Assembly (NCBI GenBank): GCA_000320605.2
Contig: KB445794.1
Location: 1,998,996-2,062,995, forward strand
Direction: 5' to 3'
DNA: 64,000 bases
Origin: Gelatoporia subvermispora B
Lineage: Eukaryota > Basidiomycota > Agaricomycetes > Polyporales > Gelatoporiaceae
Shown here: positions 36,268 to 48,576 of the stretch, one piece after another
Position numbering within the stretch: position 1 is the first letter of the stretch
Layout of the letters: each line of letters begins with the position of its first letter
The notes under the pieces: generated by a model
Told to the model about the DNA's origin: nothing
Databases searched by the model: none
The model's input: only the letters and a program-made list of their open reading frames with translations
Program-made: the position numbers and the translations under genes

Positions 36268-39200
36268 TCATGAGGTCATGTCGATGTCTGCCATCCGAGG
36301 GGATCCTGTCCGAAGGGTATCATCAGCCGCAGGTGGCGGCTCCGTGCGCGCGGTCGTCATCGTCCTGCGCCGCTCGCCCACCTTCCATATCACATCCTTG
36401 AGCTCCTGGACAACCTCCCCTCCGGGGCCCCAACGCTCACCCGCGAGCGCGGACGGCGGCTCCGCGAGGAGCGCCGAGCCGCGCACGCCGCTCTCCCTGC
36501 GCTCCTTTGCGAGACGGATACGCTCCTCGCGCGAGAGCTTCGGTCGCTCGCGCACGAACGGAGCCGCGCCGTTTGTATCCGCCTCGAAGACCTGCTCCAC
36601 GCCGGGCGCAGGAAGGTGCGACGATGACGCCGTGAGCAGCAGGTGCGCAGTCACGTCGTCCAGGTCCGCGTCCTCTCGCGAATCCGCAAAATTCAGGCCC
36701 AGGCTTCCAGGCTGTTCGGCGGACGGCGCGAAGTCCTCAGGCGGCTGCAGCGCAGGAGATGCGGGACCAATCCGCTCCGAGGTATCGCTGCCCGTGTCTT
36801 GTCCCAACGGTGGCGTATCGTCGGGTTCCTCCGCGGCCGGCGCTGGTTGTGCGATGATGTCGAGGAGTCGCTCGCGGCCGCGTTCGCATTCTCGCAGCGC
36901 GAAGCCAAGCTCCTTCCGGAGGCGGTCGTAAGCCAGGAAGGCGGGATGTTCTTGAACAGACGTGGCATCTCTGGCGACGCTATCAGAATTACTGGGCGAA
37001 GCGCCCTCCACTGGCGCTTTGCGGTCGGTCTCGGTCTCAGGCTCGCGCAGGGCCGCAACACACTGCTCGAGATGATCGCGGGCGTCGTTGAGCGCCGAAG
37101 AGATCGCATCGACGTGAGCTGCAAACCGCGTCAGATGGCTAGGCATGGGCGCGAAGCTGGCCATCTCCGCCATCGTCCGTGCCTGCCGCGACGAGCGCGG
37201 AGGCGTCACCCCGCGGGAGCTGGGTGATTCGCTGCCCGCGCGGGACGCTGCAAGGGACTCGGGGCTAGGGCGCTCGTCGCGCGCGCGTACGCGCTGCACT
37301 TCCCCGAGGGCGTCCAGGAGGCGCGCAGAGGCGTCATCGAGTGTGCTCGTGAGCAACGCGATGACCGAGCGGACGTCCTCCCAATACGCGTCGTCCTCTC
37401 CTTCCTCGAATCGCAGTGCAAGGAGATGCGCGCAGGCGTACCGCTTTGCGGAAAGGGCGCCGTGCAGCGCGAGGTGCAGGCCCGAGAGCGACAGCGGGTG
37501 GCGTGTCGTGTGAACAGAGGTGAGCCGCGTGGAAGAGGGCACTTGCGGCGGGGAAGACATTCGCACTGCCTTGCTGCCGGAAGGAGTCGATGGGGCCGGA
37601 GCATCCTCCGCGGTGGGGAAGACGGCTGTGGGAAACCCCAAAGTTTCTAGCCCCATGCTCTTCCGTTTCCGTTGCAGTCCTAATGCTGCCACGCCAAAAT
37701 ATTCCCGAGGAAGGTCGCCGGGGGCGATGGCTGACGATTCTTCTTGTACATTCTGCAAGGACGTGATAGGTGTGGAAGGCGCGCTTATGGGAGTGGTTCT
37801 GGATGCGCTAGTCTCGAACAGGGATGACATGTCGGACCGGCGGTTGCGACTCCGTCTGTTGAGGTGCGCAGTCGGGCTGCCTGCGAGCGCCAGAGCGGCG
37901 TACGAGCCATTCCATGTCGCGCGCTTATTGAGGGGGACCGACGTTGTGCGCTGGCGCCATGCTGGAATGGAGAGGGGACGAGGGTTGTCGAGAAGGGTGA
38001 AGGTGGGCTTGAGCGGTGACGCAGGCGCGTACATTTCCGTGAGCTGCGCGAGCTGCGTCGGTGCGGTGAGTGCTGCTAACAGGTGCCGCACATTGTCGCA
38101 TTGTATCTGCGTTGTGTGCAGTGACGACTGGAGAGCGACCCGGAGCGCGGTTGAGGGTGACTGTGGGCTACTCGGTCCGTAGAAGATACTGCCACGATTA
38201 TTCATTTCCCTATTCGGCAAGTTACGCGAGATATCTCACCTTCGCTCTTCCTTCTCAATTATAGTAATGGCGTCATTCACGGCTGAATCCCATGTGTTTC
38301 CAGCTGATATCAGCTCTTTCACAGAATTTAATGTCTAGAAGGATGTGGATTAAGCAAGGAAATTATGCGGGCGGTCCAAACGGCTTACCGAAGTCAACTC
38401 ATCGGTTTTTAGCAAGCTCAGTTTATGACAGTGCCAGCTATAGCTCGCGAACGCGAACAGAAGCATAGCGAACAGATACCAGCCAGACGATACAAGGACA
38501 ACTGCTGATGAAGCAAGCGTGAACAGCCAGAAATAGTCACCTAGAAGATCCGACGACGGAGAAACTGGTTCTGCGAGTCGACCATCGGGTGGACCTGGGT
38601 CGCTTAGAGAGACCGAGCGTTCGCTGCTGGTACTATCTAGTCGCCCAGGTAAATCGGGAGAGAACGATCGTCGAGTACCGCTTGCTTGCGAAGATATGGA
38701 GGAGGATAGAAGGGAAGAGGATATCACGTCGTATTTGAAGCGCTCTGCGAAGTCTCTCTCGGAACATGGGCGAGTGGAGAGGCAGGAATCGATAATCTGG
38801 AATGGCATGTAAGCATGCTTAAGTTCGGCTAGTCGGTGAACACCATGAAATCGTGGCAAATGATAAATCCAATATAAACCGGATCAATCCACTAACAAAG
38901 GTAGGGAGAACACTGGACACTGCCGCATGTTTTGCCTTGACAAGCTGCACCTGCGACACAGACATAACACGAATGTCACATCGGCGTGAATCTCTCATTC
39001 ACAACCAAAACCAATCGTCCTGGCGAACAATAATAACGACGATTCCGCGAAACTTAAACGAGGTTGAGTAACAGGTCTATTAGTCCATGTGGGAACGCAA
39101 GAAGCCGTTTGATTGCTATGCCACTGCATGGAACAGCAATGTAGCAAGCATCCCGGCCTATGCCCAAGTACCGAAACAAGAACGTTGCCAAAGTAAGTGA

Positions 39201-39508
39201 ATAATAAAGGTGAGAGATTCGGCTGCCCATAGTCTTAGGGCTCGCGCAACTGGATAAAGATGCTTACCTGCAAAGCTTTCACGATGAATGAAGGCATCTT
39301 GTCTGGGCTAATTGATAGTACAAATGTCGCGTGGAGATTGTCATCAGGATCCGCCACGAATTCGGGTGATGAACCGGGCATGGGTTCTGAGGTCTCGCCC
39401 GTTTCTGCAACATCAGATTAGCCTTTCGATAGAACATTGGATCCAGACGTAGAACTGACGTCTGAAGTATTCTTCGAGCGGATGGTCGTCGAATACTGGT
39501 TGCGCCAT
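36268..39508 (-). CDS. Vezatin/myosin-binding-domain-like membrane protein, multi-exon
   Basis: A fungal protein of the vezatin (myosin-binding) type, probably in an internal or plasma membrane and linked to actomyosin transport; the role is inferred from the family. The large 3' exon (36268-38220) holds a long disordered and helical C-terminal part. Upstream exons, joined by consistent phases, are: MAQPVFDDHPLEEYFR at 39508, a 55-bp intron with a GTCAGT donor, an acidic exon, a hydrophobic exon (YIAVPCSGIAIKRLLAFPHG, LIDLLLNL), VQLVKAKHAAVSSVLPTF, SERDFAERFKYDVISSSLLS, and a membrane pair (FWLFTLASSAVVLVSSGWYL, then FAMLLFAFASYSW). A short exon (TLNSVKELISAGNTWDSAVN) leads into SIFYGPSSPQSPSTALRVAL. 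One early junction, near 39270, is not solved cleanly. An upstream in-frame ATG at 39667 is the alternative start. Divergent from the GNAT-like gene. Confidence 0.65.
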
Positions 39509-39752
39509 AGTTGGATACGAGTCGGACAGAGATGAGGCGCTAACTTGGTCGTGATCAGATGTGCGAACGTTATCGTAACTGGTTTGTGACGGGTGGTCGG
39601 ACGAGAGAAAGGAGCGTGGAAATTGGGGGTATACTTGGAGTCGGGAAGAGGTACTGGAGAGAATCAAGATGATGGCGGCGAGTCGGACGGCTCAGCTGGA
39701 TGGTGATGCCGCAGTTCGGGGACCGTGACACCTCCCCGACTCACGACAGGCG

Positions 39753-39787
39753 TGACTCTTCGTGACATGCATATGACTCTTCGTGAC
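39753..39787. promoter_or_regulatory. Paired 14-bp direct repeats in a divergent promoter
   Basis: TGACTCTTCGTGAC occurs at 39753-39766 and again at 39774-39787, 21 bases apart, roughly two helical turns. They sit in the 461 bases between the starts of the vezatin-like and GNAT-like genes. More CGTGAC/GTGATC words lie around them. The TGACTC core resembles a bZIP (Gcn4/AP-1) half site. Binding is an inference from the motif only. Confidence 0.5.
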
Positions 39788-39969
39788 GCGTCGTGATCTA
39801 CATACAGCACGTGACCCAGCACTCACCCCAACTCCGCGAGCGTCGACAGCGGCACTCCGCCGCCCGCGACACCGAAGGTCGCAGACCTTCGTAGACCGAT
39901 CTCGACGGAGACCCATTCTTTTGTAAGATACGCAGCTAACTGCGATATTCCAGTCCACGCATAGGCACC

Positions 39970-40485
39970 ATGTCCCTTACAATCCGCAAACTCACTCGCA
40001 CTTCGGAAAATATATCTATCATTCTACCGAACCTCCTTTCCCTGTCGAATGCTATTTTCTGTCCAGGCCCCGGTTCTAAATACGCATCCTCGGCCATCTG
40101 GAATGAAAGACTTTCTTCCGCGTCTTCTGTCATCATTTATCTTACCCCGGAAACATCACCAGGCACACCTGTTGCGTTCTTGTTTGCGCATCCTCGTATC
40201 CATTCAACGCCACTTCCTGGAGGGGAACGCGAGAGCCTCCATGTCTGGCTAGCTGGCGTTCTACCCGAGATGCGCAAGGCTGGCTGCCTATCTCGAATGA
40301 TGGGCGAACTAGATTCAACGCCCATAGTAACCGTGTGCACGATGCCTAATACCTTTCCCAACATGTGGAGATGGCTCACTAACAGGGGATGGACAATCGT
40401 CAGAGATCTGGGTCAAGGAAAAGTAATGCTCGAGAGACGTGCACTAGGTGAATTGTGCAAGTCCGCTTGCGAATACGCATACTAA
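39970..40485 (+). CDS. Small GNAT-like acetyltransferase protein, 171 residues
   Basis: Single-exon cytosolic protein of 171 residues with the outline of a GNAT fold. A hydrophobic strand (ASSVIIYLTPETSPGTPVAF) is followed by a helix (ESLHVWLAGVLPEMRKAGCL) at the place where GNAT enzymes bind acetyl-CoA. The C-terminal half (TVCTMPNTFPNMWRWLTNRG, then WTIVRDL) resembles the usual 'N..A..FYEK.GF' end, in which an Asn-rich helix and a Trp/Phe follow. The typical Q/RxxGxG/A loop is not clear, so activity is uncertain. The substrate is unknown. The ATG at 39970 lies in a good CACCATGTC context. Confidence 0.65.
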   Translation: MSLTIRKLTRTSENISIILPNLLSLSNAIFCPGPGSKYASSAIWNERLSSASSVIIYLTPETSPGTPVAFLFAHPRIHSTPLPGGERESLHVWLAGVLPEMRKAGCLSRMMGELDSTPIVTVCTMPNTFPNMWRWLTNRGWTIVRDLGQGKVMLERRALGELCKSACEYAY

Positions 40486-43400
40486 TCATATATTCCAACC
40501 GCCTAATTCGCATGGTCTACGATTCCAGGCTCGAATGACCCCTTGCCCTAAAGAGCTCGTAGCTCGGGCCTATCACTCCAGACGTATTACGCCGGGTGGT
40601 GTGTCTCTGCTGTGTATCGATATTACTGCCCACCTAATATGCCTTGACTTGAGCATAGATACTATGTTGCATCGCTAGTTTCATAGCGTCCGGTTTGGGA
40701 TGGCCGTAGACTCGTCCCCTTCCCTCCTACTACTTCCCAGGCCCTCAATGCCCCTCGCTATGCTCCACTGTCTGGAACCCCGAATATGTCGTATTCTATC
40801 AATCGATGGTTGTCTCGACGCACATGTGTCAGTTGACTCTTGAGAAGCAAGTAACGGTTGTCCAATCTCAATGCAAGTCTCCTCTGGCAGTATACATCTG
40901 CCATCCACCTGACAACCGCCACAACAGTGCCATTGTCCTGCCTTGTGCGCCAGAGCTGTGTTTAGACACCGAGGACAGCGCCCTCGGCGCTGGGCCCTCT
41001 ACAACAAGTAACTGTTACCCAAGTCCTGCGCATGTGTACTATTCCAGTCTCGCTCCCCTCATAGGAGGCTAAGGATTGCATGCGGACTGGTTCCTAAAAA
41101 TACCGCTCACCACATTGGCATCTTCCATGGACCATGTCCTAGGATGTCGTTGTTTATCAATCAAACCTTGACTTCAAGCCCGCTCTTCGTCCTGACTAGT
41201 CCCCCCGGCTCTCTCCCTCTTACCACCACCCTCTCTGCACCTTGTAACTCCATCCCACATTCCGATGGCCCCATACGGTGCGACACCCATGACTTGCGGG
41301 GTTTTCGATATGGATATCTTCCCTCTTGCGAGCACTGCCCACCTCTACCATCGCTATATACGCACATCGGGTAGGTTTATACACCTAGTACAGCGGTCCC
41401 AAGCCATTCTGAGATTTGCTGGAACAGGTCCACCATCGCCGACTGACTTCCGTATAGCCGAAGAAAACGATGATTAGTCCACCATCCCTGACCTACTGCC
41501 CACCAGTACCTCCACGATTGCATGGGAGGCTCACCAATAGCCAAGAGGCACAGAGACGAAGCGTCATTATTCGCCATTCTTCCCACTCCCACTCCCACCC
41601 CCTCCCGCACAAATTCGACCAGTAACTGGGACAATATGAGCCATGCTAGCTGCTCACCGCTGCAGCGACGCATTTTTTTGGTCCTTGTTATATGTCTCAG
41701 AATCTCCTGTGACCGCTCCCCTAGTGCCCGCGCTTTACCCCGTTTTTATTGATCGACTTATCGTCCCTTTTCGATGCATATTGCGACATTCCGGCTATAT
41801 GAAGGTTCCGGTGCCGATGGCCAAAAGAACTCGCGCTTCATTTATCGTCGACAACCTGGTACGTCCGTACCTTGTCGCCCTATCCGGTATTAATCACGGC
41901 ATCTTCGGCTGTCACGGGACAGACACCCCTCATCTTAATATGCTCGACAACCTTCCTGCTCCGATCACACGGTGGTGGCACCGACATAATAATGTCAATA
42001 ATCTCAGTGCTACCCTGGAGCATTCAGCGGGCGCGCCGGCTGAAGAGTGACGCCCAAATCCGCCGACTACCTCGTCGAACCTCTGGACCACACTGCTGCA
42101 GGCCTTCACAGCTGCGGAAAACACCAGCGTCATTCGGCGATCAGCGTTTCCGCCGATTCACGAGTACTCACCAAGCATCCGCTGTTGCACTTCGCCGCGC
42201 TCACATCGAAAAGTGGGGTGTATCACGAGGCTGAACGTATGTCCCAGGAGCGTGGGATGGCTTGCGGGTACACGAGGCATGCCGCTAAGGACGCTAGGAG
42301 GTACGGCACAAACAACGATCATGCATCGCACGTTCGGGGTTCGAAGTCGACTTTGTCAGGGCGTTGTTCTGGTGAGCATTCCTTCACTTCGAGGTTGCAC
42401 GTTGCGGTCAACACTTAGAGCTCATCGCTGATTACTCATCCGTGATCTGTCTTGCGCTCATGACAATGCCAAGGCATCATCACTGTATCATCGGGCCATT
42501 ACTTACTCAACATATGTCGGATTGCGGATGCTTTGGTCACAAGTCCCGGGGCTATGCGCAGCTGCATCAGGCAGCTGCACATGTTTGCTTATTCGCTTCC
42601 AAACCAACTCCGCCTCAAGTTCCCATCGCTCCATCAAATGAAATCGCTCGGTGACGTTGATGTTTCTAGCGGTGGTTGTCCTCGTGACATTCCTTCTCGG
42701 AACTCCTGCATTGCTCGCAACTGAACCCGGCGCCGTTGCGGCGGCCGTCGCACTGAATCCTGGCGACTACAATGCAAGGCTTCAGCAGGACTCGCAGAGA
42801 TGCGTGATGCCATCACATACCGCGACACTCTCGGCATGGTCGGGGTATGTCTCTACTGGTGAGGAAGGTGTAGGGCGTTTCAGCGTTAGTGTGCTGCGCC
42901 GGCGTAGCGGTCCAGCTCGTCGTCTATGAGGCGCGTGTGGTATGTCACGGAAGGTCAGTTGGACTCCAAGCTGAGGATGATAACAACTGACGCCTTGGTA
43001 GCTCATAGAGTGGAAGGTGCGACTGAAGAGTGTGGCGGCAAGAGGCAAGAGAGATGCAGACAGAAGAGCGGCAACATGAACTCTTTTATACTGTCCTGCA
43101 TTATCGCCTCGAGGCAAGACCCCGAACATATGTGCGGCGCCGACGTGCCCCAACGAGGTCCTGGCCGGGAACAATAGTAAATATTCTCTCATGTACACAG
43201 CGTCGTGATGCGGCCCGAGAACACGTTGCGCATCAGTCATCGGTACGCGGCGGCGCGATCAAAAATACTCACTCCGTGCTTCAGAGACGCCAGGCGCTGT
43301 TCCTTACCCTTACTTCTCGATCGTGGCGATAACGGCGTTGTCATCGTTCTCTGGCCCATTGCGCGGCAGGCAACTTTCAGCGAATCGGCCGGATCTTATG

Positions 43401-46356
43401 CGAGAACATTCCTTTCAGATATGACTGAGTACGTGTCTGCGTGATCATGATGACCGGACGGCCTGTTGACCTGCAGATATCTTACACGCAAGACTAGGAG
43501 CGACTTGTGACTGCGGGATACCGCTCGCTGCATTTCCAAATAATGGAATCGACCGCCGGCAGCACGTCGTCCACTCGCGGCAGCTTTAGAACGACAGGCA
43601 CCGATGGCACACGTCAGCTCACCGCAGTCTTCTTGATCCTTGTATCCTTATGGGTAAAAACTTTTAGACTGCACGCTGGATCTGCGCCTCGTGCATCCCG
43701 ACTCAAGTGCGCAGATTGTGCCACAGCGTTCGCATATGATTCATCAGTACGTTTCCTCTAGGATGTTCGGCCTTTCGTATTGTGCACAGCCTCATTTCCC
43801 GTAAGTATGCAACCAGCCCATGTATTGCTCTCGCCACCGGCACCTGCTACGAGCACCTGCAGATCTGCCGCGACTAACACCGTAACACGGACAGGAAAAT
43901 GCAGGAGATGTGACACTGTCTTGGCTGCTAACGCTTGATTAGACCCCCGTCTAGAAAAGGTTCAGCACGAGGTAGCCCCAGACCTATCAGCCTTATGACA
44001 CCAAGGACGCGTCCCTCCGGAAAGTCGCCTAGGAGAAAGAAGAGGAGGGGAAGCAGACAGGTGTTCGATCCGGCTACAGCCGACTGATCAAAGGCGAACG
44101 GTGGCAGTGGGCGGGGCGACATCTTTCTGGACTTTATCGTGTCACATCGCAGAATATCTTGGGAGTCGGGGAAGACTGTGACGACCAGTGAGGGCTCTGT
44201 CCTCCACGTTCCAGTCAAAGCTCCGCGCTCCCATAATATACCTCTATCCATGCCGTACTGACTCCATTCTCCGATAAAATATAACTTCAACTCTGTGCAG
44301 AATTTATCATGGCACCTATGAAGCAATCACCTTCTGTCGGCGTGACGTCGAGCCATAGCAAGTTATAGTATTTCACTACACGATGTTGTTTCGCTCTAAC
44401 TTGCATCTGTTGGAACTTGGATTCGGAGTCGGATGATTCGGGAGGTACGGCGGCGTGATGGGACCGGGCGCAGCGGGGACAGCGGGTGCAAGCTTTTTTT
44501 TGCCTCCTCGTTTATTGTCCGTTGGGTGCAAGCTAGTCTCCCGTAGGCAGACCTTTGCTAGTGATCTATCGGAGGGGTAGGAGGACGATAGGTGCAAGCT
44601 TATGCGCTCGCGTTCAGTGGTAGCCAGAGTTACTCAATTAGTGGCGTCCTATGATTCAGATACCTCGCAACCGTCGACGTACGGCGCGCGTTTGCGACGA
44701 GGGCTCACTACATCACCCTGGAACACCTCGCGCGACGGCTTGTTCCAACGTTGTACCGCCACGTCGCACGATGCTGTACATTGCCATTGCTACCGAAACC
44801 AATCGGAATGCCGCCGCGGGAAGGACCGAAGGTTAGACTCCCTGGTCCCAAACATGACATCACGTCACGAGTGTTACTCTGTTTCCCAGACTGGAAGTTG
44901 GAATACCGCTTTCTCCCGCATCAGACACCTTCTACTGGGAGGCTACTCACAAGCTGATAGAGCTGCCTGCGGTGCTACACACGCGATGACAGAGCCCCGC
45001 CGGCGTTGCTTCACCTCTGAGCTGAACTACCAGGCTGAGCTGAGCTGCCGTTCTGGACGCCAACCTTGTCATGCATCATATGCAGAGATGGAAGCAGAAC
45101 CGCACGTCCCCAGCCTTCTAGATGCCCACCCATCGCCGCGCGCGGACCGTTGTCATCGTCCCAGGCTCCTTTCTTTGTCCTCCCTTTGGACCTACATGCA
45201 GTTATGCTGGGGGCTGGGATATCCTCCGTTTCTTCCTTCATCGACGGGCGAGGACTGCGCCGTCTGCCGCTGCCGCCATCCGTTTTGCCTGTGCGGCCCG
45301 CCCGCTCTTTCCCCACTCGTCCCTAGCGCCGGCGCACGGGGATGCGACGCGCAGTAACTAACGCCTGCGGCCCATGTGTGTTCTGTGATGCCTGCCTTCC
45401 CGCGCAAACTCTCGGATGTTTACTGGACTAATCAGAGGCCTCGGATTGCAGCGCCTGCTTCGGTTTCGGACGCGCAATCGTGCCCGAGACCCTACAATTA
45501 CGGCAAGTCCGGGGATTCTTACGCCCTTGTGCATCGTCTCGGGTTGCGGAGACGCCTGCGCCAAGTAATCACGGTCCCACGGAGGCCACATGCGTCAAAC
45601 GTGTTCGTGTTCTGCGACGAGGTCACCCAGGTTTCGGAACGGAGTGCAACATTCTAGCTTTGCGACAAGACATTTGGATTGCAAATGAATTGATCTGGCG
45701 CAGGATGTTACTGTAATTATCGTTATGCAAGACCATTGCCCCGCCTACATCCCTCCCCCCGGGTCTCGCCTTCTATTACCGCGCCTATACTTTAGAACAA
45801 GAGGAGTTAGAACAACGTTCTTTCGTTAGATCTCCCGTACGCGTGAATGGTCAGAGGGATGATAAATTTCTCTTGAGTGCATTATAAAAACACTGCAACA
45901 GCTCTGACTGAAAGCTATTGAGACACGTCACAAGCGATGTGCTTCTGTAGCGGAATTATCTCGGATATTATATAGCTATTCATATGGGCCACCCACCCGC
46001 AATCCAGTCGAGCTTTTGGCGACAGCAGAGGTGGCCAGGGTCCAGGGATTGCCACAGACTGCATTGACCAATACCCGAACGGGCGATGCACTGTCCCTTT
46101 GGTTGAGATGGGCAGTTGGTGGAAATAGACAGCGTCAAGATCTACCGAAGTCAGTTGCTTGTATCGGGAGCGCTAAACTTGCAGCATTTGCGCATGGCCT
46201 AGAGACTTACCGTAAAGTTCGCTTCCGCCGGTGCCATTGACGATTTGATCAACCTCGATTGCCCACCAGTGCATCTTTCCTGAAACTTCGAATTCCCAGG
46301 TCCCGATCAGAAACCACACTTTTATCATACAGGGTTGCGCGATCCCTCACCGATCA
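40486..46356. other. Gene-poor stretch of about 5.9 kb
   Basis: I see no gene that I can support. Many frames of 60-250 codons overlap on both strands, without motifs, consistent hydrophobicity or splice-linked partners. The longest (251 codons, 44602-45357, plus) has a random composition. I looked for reverse transcriptase, integrase and transposase motifs and for long terminal repeats, and found none. Three copies of GGTGCAAGCT lie at 44485, 44525 and 44591. A minus-strand frame at 43928-44326 (132 codons) with a hydrophobic end is the least unlikely protein here, but it remains unsupported. Confidence 0.4.
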
Positions 46357-48576
46357 TCAGTCTGTGTAAGTCGATCCTATGGTGCTCCGCAATTCTCGCG
46401 GCGTGAAACCAGAAGAATGTATTGATATAGCCAAGGGGAATTTGTTCTGGGAGGCACCCGCGAGAGGAAGAACCAGGTATCTGCTCATATCTAACGCTAA
46501 TCTTCAGGTCTACCTATTTTTGAGTAATGTATGGACTCACCGATAGGTTGTTCCACCCCAGACATATCCGACATGGTGGTCCACGACATCATATCCAAGC
46601 CAGACGCACGAGACATCCTGCACATGCTCCAGCACATCTGATATGTTCCCCAGACGCACGAATGCGTTCGAGCGTTCAAAGTCGATGTAGCCGAAATCAC
46701 CGAGTTCCGCCCACAGGCCCGGAGGCGCTGCGGCGGAGTACCAGAGGTCCGGCAAACCCCGGTGATACGAATGGAAATACTCATACGTGCTTCGTGCAGA
46801 TTCTGCATCGCTGAGGGCTGAGACTAATGCCAATACGGATTCGGTGATTGGTTCGTAGAGAGAACAATCGGACTGCCAGCGCATCAGATAGATGTCTACT
46901 CGCAGAATTGTTCGTGAAAAAAAAACGCACAGCACATGTGTGTTGGCACTAGAAGGGCAGAGGTCAGGAGGCAGAAATGATGTAACTCAATAGATGTTGA
47001 CCCATGACCCACATTTCGGTCCAGCATTCTCAAGCGATGATCCAAACAATGAAGATTTGCATTCTCCAGGTCTTCTGCAAGGAGCAACAGAGTACCACTG
47101 GTCCTTACCGAGAAATTGGGGATACAATCCCGATGTGTATGTGTCTAAATTTGTAGTTATTAACCTGGTTGGTGTTACTTATCGTAGCTGCATACCTTCG
47201 GGTAGCGGGCAACAGGAAAGCGCCGAGATACGAGGTGATCATATAGGCTCTGGATCTTTTTGAATGCGTGTGGACAATTCCAGGTTCTGACCAACCTACT
47301 TCGTAGTCCATGATCTGCGGGGCCGTGTTAGGTAGGATTTCGAAAATGACTACGCGCATACTAGTTCGAGGTACCATATCAATTTCTCCTCGGACTTCAA
47401 CGTCGAGAGATACGCCCAAATGTCCGTGAGCCCTGGGCCGAACAGTCAACTTTTGAACAGATCCGAACGTAGCTGCCTCACCAGCCTCAAGGATGTAGAA
47501 TTTCGTTTGACATGACGAGTGTGAGTGACCTAAAATCTGCGCCATGCATGGGTAATCACTTTTATGCAAAGACGTCGTGAACGCATTGAACTGGAGACAA
47601 CGTGAAGCAGCTGACCACACGTGCAGCTTTCGGACGAAGTTCACAAGCGCGTCCTATGAGAAAGTGAACATTGTCAAGAGCTATGTGACTATGCAAGTCT
47701 TTGACTGACCTGTGTGATACGTTCACAATGAATATATCTGATCCGAATCAGCCTATTATCCCATTTGCCTTCCCATTCTTCTCCGTGTATATTGCCATAT
47801 CCACGCCATAATCGCCCTCTGCGGCGTTCAGGAATAAGGTCGCAACAACGCAAGAGCCGTAACTTAGAAATGCATCAGTATAATTGGCCGACATTCCAAG
47901 ATTAGACACACCCCATGAGAGCTGTAATTGGCCTCTCGAAATGACGATTGTCTGAGCGCCAGTAAACATGCAACCTGTGTTTAGCAGGCAAATGAATCAA
48001 AGAACTACGAAAGGCGTCTATGATGTCACATACCATAAACAACCGTTGCGCATCGTCGAGCCTCCTCACATGATCATCGAGTCTGGTGGCCAGGGAGTAT
48101 CGACGAAACAACCGACACGCTGTGCTCAGTGTCGCCAACTTGTTGACGTCCTCGTATATCTCGGTCAAGATTCTTTGCCATGGATTCTGAGCCCCAGAGA
48201 AGCATTGAGAAGAAGCGGAAGCTCACGAATACAGTTTGCAAGAATCTTCGACTGACGTTACATCTAGCGCATCCGCATTGCTGGCGAAGAAGTGTTCTAT
48301 ATACGTCATCAAAGATAGCGCCCGCGTTGCCAGCTTCGTGCACCGCTGCTTTTCACCTTTGACATTCTATGTAGTAGTCAATTTCTCGTATGGGAAATGA
48401 AAGGGCCAAAAATTACGCGCCTGGATTGTAGTTACGAGCGCATGAATGGAGCTAAAGACAAGTCCAAGGAAAGGTATTGCATTGATAGCACTTGAGACGT
48501 CGTTCAACGTTTCGAGTACAGCAATGACATTGGCCAAAACATCTGTTGAGATTGACGTATTGTGCACTGCTAGCAT
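46357..48576 (-). CDS. MLKL-N-terminal-domain-like protein with unrecognised, perhaps kinase-like, C-terminal region
   Basis: N-terminal four-helix-bundle-like domain of the kind found in fungal MLKL/HeLo-type cell-death and NLR-related proteins; the function is an inference. Exon 1 (48576-48421) gives DVLANVIAVLETLNDVSSAI and NAIPFLGLVFSSIHALVTTI. A GC-AG intron (48420-48367) follows, then NVKGEKQRCTKLATRALSLM, a 90-bp intron, WQRILTEIYEDVNKLATLST, and CRLFRRYSLATRLDDHVRRL. These are amphipathic helices in the family's usual order. Later exons, phase 0 throughout, read LRLLRCCDLIPERRRGRLWR, EEWEGKWDNRLIRIRYIHCE, and CMAQILGHSHSSCQTKFYIL. The spacing is like a degenerate kinase N-lobe. The distal part (GLPDLWYSAAAPPGLWAELG, DFGYIDF) is open but its last junctions, near an A-run at 46917 and near 46520, are not solved. 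The end point is therefore tentative and the 3' part could be decayed. Confidence 0.55.

Noticed and set aside
44602..45357. 251-codon plus-strand frame
   Set aside because: Random-looking composition, rich in Cys, Arg and Ser, with no motif, no splice partners and equally long frames in other phases.
40486..46356. Transposon hidden in the gene-poor stretch
   Set aside because: No reverse transcriptase, integrase, transposase or helicase motif and no long terminal or inverted repeats could be found by eye.
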